A stretch of 7,421 nucleotides of DNA from Candidatus Heimdallarchaeota archaeon. Its GTDB lineage: Archaea > Asgardarchaeota > Heimdallarchaeia > Hodarchaeales > LC-3. The notes under the pieces are model-generated. The model was not told the origin of the DNA, made no database searches, and saw only the letters and a program-made list of their open reading frames with translations. A program made the translations under genes and the position numbers. Location: assembly GCA_027364495.1 (NCBI GenBank), contig DAHXPE010000152.1, positions 1 through 7,421 of the forward strand, read 5' to 3'. Positions 1 through 4,420 of the stretch are shown in pieces. Every line of letters begins with the position of its first letter. Within the stretch, counting starts at the first letter, position 1.

Positions 1-1
1 A

Positions 2-343
2 AAAGAAGTCGCAGAATCTGCCGTTTTTGGTAAGCCTGATCCAGTGAAAGGTGAGGTAATAGCGGCAATGGTTGTATTAAAGGAGGAATTCCAGGATGAC
101 ACTGAGATCATTTCAAAACTAAGGAAAAGAATAAGGGAAGATCTTGGAGCAATATATGTTCCTGAAGAAATACACATTGTGAAATCGCTACCTAAAACCA
201 GAAGCGGTAAGATTATGAGAAGGGTAGTGAAAGCAGTTGCCTTGAACCAGTTGCCTGGAGATATTAGCACTCTTGAAAACTCCGCATCAGTGGATGAAAT
301 TAAAGAAGCTATTGAGGCATTTTCAAAGGAAGCAAAAAAGTAA
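2..343 (+). CDS. acs: Acetyl-CoA synthetase (AMP-forming), C-terminal end, partial
   Basis: The frame is open from base 2 and ends at TAA 341-343, giving 113 residues with no start codon, so the gene begins outside the window. The visible part is the small C-terminal domain of the ANL (adenylate-forming) superfamily. It holds the A10-type motif PKTRSGKIMRR, whose lysine codon is at 209-211; in known acetyl-CoA synthetases this lysine acts in adenylation and is the site of regulatory acetylation. The following GDISTLEN stretch is typical of acetyl-CoA synthetases rather than long-chain ligases. The known family reaction is acetate + ATP + CoA to acetyl-CoA + AMP + PPi in the cytosol. A related propionyl- or acyl-CoA synthetase cannot be excluded from the tail alone. 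Base composition is less AT-rich than in the genes downstream. A T-rich stretch follows the stop. Confidence 0.85.
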   Translation, partial: KEVAESAVFGKPDPVKGEVIAAMVVLKEEFQDDTEIISKLRKRIREDLGAIYVPEEIHIVKSLPKTRSGKIMRRVVKAVALNQLPGDISTLENSASVDEIKEAIEAFSKEAKK

Positions 344-356
344 AAATATTTTACCA

Positions 357-376
357 TTTTCTTTTAATTTTTGTTT
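357..376 (+). terminator. T-rich transcription end after acs
   Basis: Two T runs (TTTTCTTTTAATTTTTG) begin 14 bases after the acs stop codon. Oligo-T tracts without a strong hairpin are the known intrinsic termination signal of archaeal RNA polymerase. The surrounding DNA is AT-rich, so this is a position-based call. Confidence 0.4.
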
Positions 377-813
377 AAATTATAAATATATAGAAAATAA
401 GTGGAAAAATGCATTTATAAGACAGACATTTATCTAAATTTATTTGATAAATCTAATAAATATGCTTTTACGGTCGATAGACTTATGACAAATCTTCACT
501 TAGATTTACTAAGAGTTAATATGCCATCAATATACAAAATTTTATTAATTAAATCGATCTCGAATCCTTTTAATTAACGGGCTATTAGCGAATTATAAAT
601 AGTTAAACCATATTATTAATTAATTTCGAAAGTCTTTATGAGCGATAAAAAAATTTAAACATTATATTGTATTTCATTTTTTCAATCGATATAAATCTGT
701 TATTATTGCTAAATATGGAACAAAAAGAACGAATTTGCCCTAGCTTTAACGCATATAATAATAGCAAAAAAGTTTAAGATTAACTATTATAACTTTTCTT
801 AATAAAAACTACC

Positions 814-822
814 ATTAAATAT
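814..822 (+). promoter_or_regulatory. Candidate TATA box of the HEPN-like gene
   Basis: ATTAAATAT lies 20-28 bases upstream of the ATG at 842, the spacing expected if transcription starts at or next to the start codon. There is no Shine-Dalgarno sequence before that ATG, which fits a leaderless message. The sequence is AT-rich throughout, so spacing is the main support. Confidence 0.4.
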
Positions 823-841
823 GAAAACATAATTGATTTTT

Positions 842-1588
842 ATGGATGAATCCTTTGAAGTAGATGATTGGGTAGAGAGTTCAAAAGATGATTTATATAG
901 TTTTGATATGGATCTAAAGAGAAAAAAATACCACAATTGTCTTTATCACTTGCAGCTATCATCTGAAAAAATAGCTAAAGCAACTTTGCTAAACATCCCA
1001 TTTTCTTCTAAGAAAAGTGATTCTGACCTGAAAGAACTTAGTAACTTGATAATGGAACCTAGAGATTATGGCCATCAATGGAGAAAAAAATTTATAGAAC
1101 AAATCGAAAAAGCGATAAACATTCCATTTTTTTCACCACTAGTATCATCTTTTTTAAAAGAAACTGATGTATCTGACCCACAAACAACGATACTTAATGC
1201 TAAAAACGTTGAAGATATTAAAAACCCAAAATCAAAGGATATTGACACCGTTTTGAATATTTGTAATGAAATACTTGATCAATCTGAAAATAAAACGCTA
1301 GATCATGAAATAGCCAAAAAAATTCATGAATTAATACCTATTATGAATAATCAATCCAAATTTGCAATAGACAAAGATGACATTGAAAAAATGATTAAAA
1401 CCTTAATAATATATGTTCATAACATTATTTCTCTTGAAGCACTGTTAATACTAAGTACGTTACTTTCTCCTTTCTACACTAATCGATATCCAAGTAAGTC
1501 CGATATTGATGTGTTTATACCTAAGTTGAAAAAAATAAAGGAAACAATAGAGAGATCCATAAAAATAGTAGAAAATTACAAAATTTAA
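842..1588 (+). CDS. HEPN/AbiV-like helical protein, possible defence protein
   Basis: 248 residues. ATG 842 is preferred over an in-frame TTG at 833 because the TATA-like box at 814-822 would start transcription at about 842. Residues 10-50 read like the first helices of a HEPN domain: W10, D17, Y30, then an E42-K43 pair and A45-K46, matching the pattern of a Trp, a polar helix, and a Glu-Lys...Lys helix. Residues 74-80 (RDYGHQW) resemble the GH-W motif I associate with AbiV-like members. The canonical HEPN RNase motif is R-x4-6-H; here only R-x3-H is seen (R74, H78), so nuclease activity is doubtful. The rest is helical, with a hydrophobic helix near residues 185-205. No signal peptide is visible. 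The gene stands alone, with no nucleotidyltransferase (MNT) partner, and is strongly AT-rich. Family assignment is by pattern only; an unrelated all-helical protein is possible. Confidence 0.5.
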   Translation: MDESFEVDDWVESSKDDLYSFDMDLKRKKYHNCLYHLQLSSEKIAKATLLNIPFSSKKSDSDLKELSNLIMEPRDYGHQWRKKFIEQIEKAINIPFFSPLVSSFLKETDVSDPQTTILNAKNVEDIKNPKSKDIDTVLNICNEILDQSENKTLDHEIAKKIHELIPIMNNQSKFAIDKDDIEKMIKTLIIYVHNIISLEALLILSTLLSPFYTNRYPSKSDIDVFIPKLKKIKETIERSIKIVENYKI

Positions 1589-1620
1589 ACTACGATACTA
1601 TAAACTCTTTAATTTAGTCA

Positions 1621-1629
1621 ATTTTTTTC
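1621..1629 (+). terminator. T7 run after the HEPN-like gene
   Basis: Seven consecutive T (1622-1628) lie 34 bases after the stop codon at 1586-1588. This matches the archaeal oligo-T termination signal. No strong hairpin precedes it. Confidence 0.4.
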
Positions 1630-1691
1630 CATTGTTGTGGAAAATAAATAGATACTTACTTTTATAATAATAAAATTACTATTTTATCAAC

Positions 1692-1714
1692 TTTACAATA
1701 ATTTTTATGTTGCA
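1692..1714 (+). repeat. 23-base imperfect direct repeat, copy 1
   Basis: Reads TTTA-C-AATAATTTTTAT-G-TTGCA. The copy at 2242-2264 is the same except for T in place of the set-off C and G (21 of 23 identical, same orientation). The two copies lie either side of tRNA-Leu. Most of the sequence is A/T, so chance similarity is possible; no function is known. Confidence 0.4.
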
Positions 1715-1783
1715 TATTATTAGCCAGAAAATTTTTCTTAAATAAAATTTCCTTTGTTTTCTGCATTTCTTTTAAATAATTTC

Positions 1784-1799
1784 AACTGAAAAAACAGTT
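1784..1799 (-). terminator. Small hairpin with T6 loop downstream of tRNA-Leu
   Basis: On the plus strand AACTG-AAAAAA-CAGTT: a 5-bp inverted repeat around six A, giving T6 in the minus-strand transcript 34 bases past the tRNA 3' end. It may stop tRNA transcription; the T run matters more than the weak stem. Confidence 0.3.
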
Positions 1800-1832
1800 T
1801 CTCAATAAAGTAACAAGTAATTATAGAATAAA

Positions 1833-1917
1833 TGCGGAGGGCCGGATTCGAACCGGCGAACCCCTACGGGAATGAACCCTGAATCCATCGCCTTTGACCT
1901 AGCTCGACAACCTCCGC
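1833..1917 (-). tRNA. tRNA-Leu, anticodon CAG
   Basis: Reading the minus strand from 1917: 7-bp acceptor stem GCGGAGG/CCTCCGC (1911-1917 with 1834-1840), D arm containing GAGCTAGGTCAAAGGC, anticodon stem ATGGA/TTCAT around loop TTCAGGG, so the anticodon is CAG at 1879-1881 (reads CUG, leucine). A long class II variable arm (TCCCGTAGGGG) follows, then the T arm GCCGG-TTCGAAT-CCGGC. The discriminator base is A (1833), as expected for leucine. CCA is not encoded and would be added after transcription. There is no intron. The long variable arm could suggest serine, but the anticodon and discriminator settle it. Confidence 0.96.
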
Positions 1918-1939
1918 AGTATTCCTGAATTAATATTTA

Positions 1940-1950
1940 GTATATTAAAA
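1940..1950 (-). promoter_or_regulatory. TATA-like box of tRNA-Leu
   Basis: On the minus strand TTTTAATATA lies about 23-33 bases before the first base of the tRNA. This is the usual place for the TATA box of an archaeal tRNA gene. Confidence 0.5.
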
Positions 1951-2241
1951 ATTCATTTAGTGAACTTGGATTTTAAGATTGATACAAATCAATGATATTG
2001 ACTATATTTAATAATGGACCTATTTTTAAAATTTTTAACATATGAATCACTGAAATCTTATTGTCTTTTTTCTTTATTTTATTATCATCAAACATTTTAC
2101 CAGTTAAATTATCTAAAAAATTTTTCTCTTATAGAAAAATTAGGAAAATTGATTTATTAGTCTAAATCTATTTGTCATTGATTCAACCTATAAATTTCAA
2201 TATTTACTCAAGAAGAATTTAAATAATTATCTTTCTTTTTA

Positions 2242-2264
2242 TTTATAATAATTTTTATTTTGCA
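2242..2264 (+). repeat. 23-base imperfect direct repeat, copy 2
   Basis: Matches 1692-1714 at 21 of 23 positions in the same orientation; tRNA-Leu lies between the copies. The similarity stops sharply at both ends. Confidence 0.4.
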
Positions 2265-2352
2265 GTTATCAATGAAAAATCCTTACATTTTATATTGGGT
2301 TCCTTCTTAGATAATTTTTTTACATAAGAAATTTTTTTGAATTCTGGAAAGA

Positions 2353-2374
2353 CAACCTAGGTTGATAAATTATC
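2353..2374. repeat. Two adjoining perfect palindromes
   Basis: CAACCTAGGTTG (2353-2364) is a perfect 12-bp palindrome, unusually G/C-containing for this spacer. It shares its last base with GATAA-A-TTATC (2364-2374), a second perfect palindrome with a one-base centre. A protein-binding site is possible; no promoter is evident right beside it. Confidence 0.4.
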
Positions 2375-2498
2375 CTTATAATACTACAAAACCATTCTGA
2401 TCACATAATTATTTTTGAAAAATAACCTTCGAATTGTTTAATTCAACTTCTCGATTTCAATTGGTAAACGACCCTGAACGCTTTGCTATCTTTTAAAC

Positions 2499-2521
2499 AA
2501 TGTTAATCAAATGTTAATTAT
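2499..2521 (+). promoter_or_regulatory. Putative operator upstream of the regulator gene (copy A)
   Basis: The core AATGTTAATCAAATGTTAAT (2499-2518) contains ATGTTAAT twice, at 2500-2507 and 2511-2518, an 11-bp period. The reverse complement of 4376-4398, before the methyltransferase gene, matches all 23 bases except one (T versus C at core position 14). The element ends three bases before the TATA box, the position where archaeal activators usually bind, though a repressor could also act here. The likely ligand is the winged-helix protein encoded next to it; that is inference. Confidence 0.65.
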
Positions 2522-2524
2522 AAC

Positions 2525-2532
2525 TATATAAT
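2525..2532 (+). promoter_or_regulatory. TATA box of the regulator operon
   Basis: TATATAAT lies 20-27 bases upstream of the GTG start at 2552, so transcription should start at about the first base of that codon. The message would be leaderless, which agrees with the absence of a Shine-Dalgarno sequence. Confidence 0.6.
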
Positions 2533-2534
2533 CT

Positions 2535-2546
2535 GTTAAGCTTAAC
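2535..2546. promoter_or_regulatory. Palindrome GTTAAGCTTAAC between TATA box and start
   Basis: A perfect 12-bp palindrome. Its GTTAA is exactly 22 bp (two 11-bp turns) past the second GTTAA of the operator (2513 to 2535), so it is in phase with it. Binding here, just before the transcription start, would block RNA polymerase; it may serve autorepression. Confidence 0.45.
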
Positions 2547-2551
2547 TTATA

Positions 2552-2803
2552 GTGAAACTTGAGACACTTGCATTCCTTAAAGATGGAAAATACAGGATTG
2601 CAGTTTTAAAAGAATTAAGTGAATCACCTAAGTTACCGAGCGAAATTGCTTATAAGCTCAATATAAGTAGAGTCTCTATAAGCCGAATCTTAAAGACACT
2701 TAAAGAGAAAGGAATGGTAGAGTCACATTCAAAAGATAGTAGAGCGATTGTGTATTCAATAACTAATGAAGGAATAATAACATTGAAGGAATGTTTGAAA
2801 TGA
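2552..2803 (+). CDS. Small winged-helix regulator, probable controller of the cassette
   Basis: 83 residues from a GTG start. GTG is chosen because the TATA box at 2525-2532 places the transcript start on it and no other start codon fits. The protein is a single winged helix-turn-helix domain: helix 1 around residues 11-24, helix 2 at 29-36 (PSEIAYKLN), recognition helix 39-51 (SRVSISRILKTL), and a wing at about 54-71. This is the ArsR/MarR-like fold common in archaea; the exact family is not assigned. The short C-terminal helix (74-82) may aid dimerisation. No metal or ligand-binding residues are evident. Its stop codon overlaps the nuclease start as ATGA (2800-2803), so the two are translationally coupled. 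The size and place match bacterial controller (C) proteins, but those have a lambda-repressor-type fold, not a winged helix. Binding to the GTTAAT operators is inferred. Confidence 0.8.
   Translation: MKLETLAFLKDGKYRIAVLKELSESPKLPSEIAYKLNISRVSISRILKTLKEKGMVESHSKDSRAIVYSITNEGIITLKECLK
2785..2790 (+). promoter_or_regulatory. Shine-Dalgarno site that sets the nuclease start
   Basis: GAAGGA ends nine bases before ATG 2800 but directly touches the alternative ATG at 2791. Only the 2800 start has workable spacing, and it gives the ATGA stop-start overlap with the regulator. Confidence 0.6.
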
Positions 2804-3705
2804 CTAAAAGTGAATTTAACTTCGATTTCCCTAAGAACCCATTCGAAGACATAAACCCATCTGATTTCAATAAGCTAAATAAAAAAGAAGTAACTGAGGA
2901 TTTTGTTGGAGAAAATTTTAGAGTATTGGGGTGGGAAGTCTATAAGCCTTTTACTGACACGGGAATTGATAGAATAATTATAAAGCACGTTTGTCCAAAA
3001 GGGCATACAGCATTAGATCAAAATTTAAAAAATAAAAAATGTCCTACTTGTGATGATACTCCTATTGAGATTATCAGGTTTATACAAGTGAAGACGCGAA
3101 AGATAGTGAATAACATTTTTGGATTCACACTAAAACCAAAAGACATTAGGATAGACCCGAGGCATATTTATCTATTATATTCTGATAATACTACGGAAGA
3201 TAAACAAGATTTTCTAATCGTACCTGTTAATGAGCTATTGTCATTTTTTATAAGTGTTAAAATTAACCCATTCTCAAGTAAATCGTTCAGGACAGGAAAT
3301 AATAAATTGAACAGTCTTAAGTATAATCCCGATAAGAATATATGGTCCTGGAATGGATCGTCTTGGGAAAAGTTTCGTAATGTAAACGGTTTGAAACTTC
3401 TTCAAAAAACGCAGATTGATTTAAATATTAAACGAGAAATAAATTCTACTAGAATAAATTCAAATAAACTCCAGCACACATTTAGTAAAGGATCAAGTTA
3501 TACAGATAAAGTAGAAAATGCAGTAAATGAAGAACTTAAGAAACGAATGAGTTTATACTCAAATAAGAAAAATATATTAGAAATTCGTAAAAATGTTGAC
3601 AGTTTTCTCGATAAAAATTGTAGTTATGCTACCCTAGAAAGCAGTAGAAAATATTTTGAAAACATAAAATTTGAAGACATACTTGGAGATGATAGTGATG
3701 AATAG
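2800..3705 (+). CDS. PD-(D/E)XK-type restriction endonuclease-like protein with inserted zinc knuckle
   Basis: 301 residues from ATG 2800. Residues 30-60 hold the helix and first strands of a PD-(D/E)XK nuclease core: E38 in VGENF, then GID with D57. The second half-site is QVK at 96-98 (FIQVKTRK). In this fold the Asp and the Q/E-x-K lysine bind the metal and activate water; the GID...QVK form is seen in Mrr-like and related nucleases. Between them lies C65-x3-H69...C81-x2-C84, a probable zinc knuckle, stretching the usual short gap to 38 residues. Residues 108-152 look like the remaining core strands. The 200-301 region is charged, helical and unassigned; it may bind DNA or form dimers. The gene is coupled to the regulator upstream and to the zinc-ribbon gene downstream, with a DNA methyltransferase next, so it is the likely restriction subunit. 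Cleavage and target site are unproven. Confidence 0.75.
   Translation: MTKSEFNFDFPKNPFEDINPSDFNKLNKKEVTEDFVGENFRVLGWEVYKPFTDTGIDRIIIKHVCPKGHTALDQNLKNKKCPTCDDTPIEIIRFIQVKTRKIVNNIFGFTLKPKDIRIDPRHIYLLYSDNTTEDKQDFLIVPVNELLSFFISVKINPFSSKSFRTGNNKLNSLKYNPDKNIWSWNGSSWEKFRNVNGLKLLQKTQIDLNIKREINSTRINSNKLQHTFSKGSSYTDKVENAVNEELKKRMSLYSNKKNILEIRKNVDSFLDKNCSYATLESSRKYFENIKFEDILGDDSDE
3685..3688 (+). promoter_or_regulatory. Shine-Dalgarno site that sets the zinc-ribbon gene start
   Basis: GGAG ends nine bases before ATG 3698. The in-frame ATG at 3689 directly follows it with no spacing, and the TTG at 3671 has no such site. This site lies inside the end of the nuclease gene. Confidence 0.55.
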
Positions 3706-4372
3706 TGAGACAAAATCCGTTGCATATGCATTCGTTGCTAATGGTGTTCAAATTTATCTCGGTGACGACGATAATAAATTTGTGACTTCAAAATTAGTTT
3801 GCAATAACTGTGGTGGTACTTGGTACATGAATTTAACGGAGTGCTTTCTATGTGGTTCCATAAACAAATTTCTTTTCAGATGTCAAGATTGTGAAGAATT
3901 TGTTTCTATTACTAATAACAGTAGGGTATGCGGTAATTGTGGTTCTAAGAAACTTTATTTGACTTGCCCTAATAATGATTGCATTTCTAATAAAAACAAA
4001 GAACTTTCAGGGGAAATAAATAAGTTAGGAGGGGTATTTAATAAATTAAGTGGTTTTCTTATCGCTCAGCAATATTGCCTTAATTGCGGTTCACAGGAGC
4101 ACATTTACAAAAATTACATAATTAGAGTCATTACTACTACTTCAGATGTATTGTCTACTAATGAAATTCTTTTAAATTCTTCGGAATGGGAAATCGATTC
4201 ATACGTGATTTTAAGACTCAAGAGAAAAGATAAAATACGGTATAGCGTGTTCAAAGCAGCAGATTTTAATGGAAAAAGGATTGAACTTGAGGAAATTTAC
4301 GATAATTTCTCAAAAGTCGTTGAGTTCTTATATCCTATTTTGGTGCAAAATGGCAGTAACTCATCGCAATGA
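3698..4372 (+). CDS. Cysteine-rich zinc-ribbon protein of the cassette, function unknown
   Basis: 224 residues from ATG 3698, overlapping the end of the nuclease gene by 8 bases (TAG at 3703-3705). Twelve cysteines form six pairs: C35/C38, C49/C52, C62/C65, C78/C81, C90/C95 and C127/C130, most as CxxC(G). Taken two by two they would hold three zinc ions, as a tandem array of rubredoxin-like knuckles or zinc ribbons. Residues 140-224 are mixed strand and helix with no recognised motif. No catalytic motif, signal peptide or membrane segment is seen. I do not recognise the family. Tight coupling to the nuclease suggests the two products work together; the protein could be a DNA-recognition or assembly subunit, since zinc ribbons often bind DNA or protein. 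It could also help specify the target for both nuclease and methylase. All of this is inference from context. Confidence 0.75.
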   Translation: MNSETKSVAYAFVANGVQIYLGDDDNKFVTSKLVCNNCGGTWYMNLTECFLCGSINKFLFRCQDCEEFVSITNNSRVCGNCGSKKLYLTCPNNDCISNKNKELSGEINKLGGVFNKLSGFLIAQQYCLNCGSQEHIYKNYIIRVITTTSDVLSTNEILLNSSEWEIDSYVILRLKRKDKIRYSVFKAADFNGKRIELEEIYDNFSKVVEFLYPILVQNGSNSSQ

Positions 4373-4382
4373 TTAATAATTA
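4373..4382 (+). promoter_or_regulatory. Candidate TATA box of the methyltransferase gene
   Basis: TTAATAATTA lies in the 48-base gap before the methyltransferase. Transcription would start near 4402-4406, leaving a leader of about 15-20 bases, which fits the weak Shine-Dalgarno-like GAGTGAT at 4409-4415. It overlaps the operator copy, so a bound regulator would hinder TBP/TFB. The box is weak by sequence alone. Confidence 0.35.
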
Positions 4383-4398
4383 ACGTTTGATTAACATT
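4376..4398 (-). promoter_or_regulatory. Putative operator upstream of the methyltransferase gene (copy B)
   Basis: Read on the minus strand the core is AATGTTAATCAAACGTTAAT (4398 to 4379), followed by TAT. It equals 2499-2521 at 22 of 23 positions, in opposite orientation. The two TTAAC units on the plus strand end at 4384 and 4395, 11 bp apart. A further GTTAAC at 4423-4428, overlapping the start codon, is 33 bp (three 11-bp turns) further on. Confidence 0.65.
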
Positions 4399-4408
4399 TA
4401 GTTACATT

Positions 4409-4415
4409 GAGTGAT
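4409..4415 (+). promoter_or_regulatory. Weak Shine-Dalgarno site of the methyltransferase
   Basis: GAGTGAT ends five bases before ATG 4421 and matches part of the archaeal GGAGGTGATC consensus. It supports a leadered message for this gene, unlike the regulator gene. Confidence 0.4.
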
Positions 4416-4420
4416 ATAGC

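Larger units (their letters stand above)
344..832. other. AT-rich intergenic region without a supported gene
   Basis: About 490 bases with no convincing coding sequence on either strand. It holds the probable acs terminator and two short inverted repeats: 7-base arms ATTTATC/GATAAAT at 428-434 and 446-452, and 9-base arms TTAATTAAA/TTTAATTAA at 545-553 and 569-577. A TATA-like ATTTATAA near 413-420 has no gene at a sensible distance. A 30-codon open frame at 485-577 is too short and featureless to call. Confidence 0.6.
1589..1832. other. AT-rich spacer between the HEPN-like gene and tRNA-Leu
   Basis: Non-coding, 244 bases, between two genes that converge. It contains the T7 end signal of the HEPN-like gene, one copy of a 23-base imperfect direct repeat (1692-1714; partner at 2242-2264), and a small hairpin on the tRNA's downstream side (1784-1799). 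Confidence 0.6.
1918..2551. other. AT-rich intergenic region between tRNA-Leu and the cassette
   Basis: 634 bases with no supported gene. In order it holds the tRNA promoter (1940-1950), long T-rich stretches on the plus strand (about 2000-2340), the second copy of the 23-base direct repeat (2242-2264), a pair of adjoining palindromes (2353-2374), and the control region of the regulator gene (2499-2546). The tRNA gene and the cassette diverge, so both have their promoters here. Confidence 0.6.

Noticed and set aside
560..567. TCGAATCC, matching eight bases of the tRNA-Leu T loop in the same sense as the tRNA strand, as a possible attachment-site remnant
   Set aside because: Eight bases with no extension into the T stem or acceptor stem; it is a common T-loop-like string and no integrase is present.
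485..577. 30-codon open frame starting with ATG after acs
   Set aside because: Too short, no Shine-Dalgarno or well-placed TATA box, and the DNA is AT-rich non-coding in character.
428..577. Short inverted repeats at 428-452 and 545-577 as functional sites
   Set aside because: The arms are only A/T-rich strings of 7 and 9 bases with no neighbouring gene, and such repeats are expected by chance here.
833..841. TTG at 833 as start of the HEPN-like gene
   Set aside because: ATG at 842 is a stronger start and is placed correctly for a leaderless message from the TATA-like box at 814-822.
842..1588. HEPN-MNT toxin-antitoxin pair
   Set aside because: No nucleotidyltransferase or other small partner gene lies next to it; both sides are non-coding for more than 200 bases.
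2791..2799. Upstream ATG at 2791 as start of the nuclease
   Set aside because: The GGA site touches it directly, leaving no spacing, whereas ATG 2800 has a nine-base gap and gives an ATGA overlap.
3671..3697. TTG at 3671 or ATG at 3689 as start of the zinc-ribbon protein
   Set aside because: Neither has a usable ribosome-binding site; GGAG at 3685-3688 fits ATG 3698.
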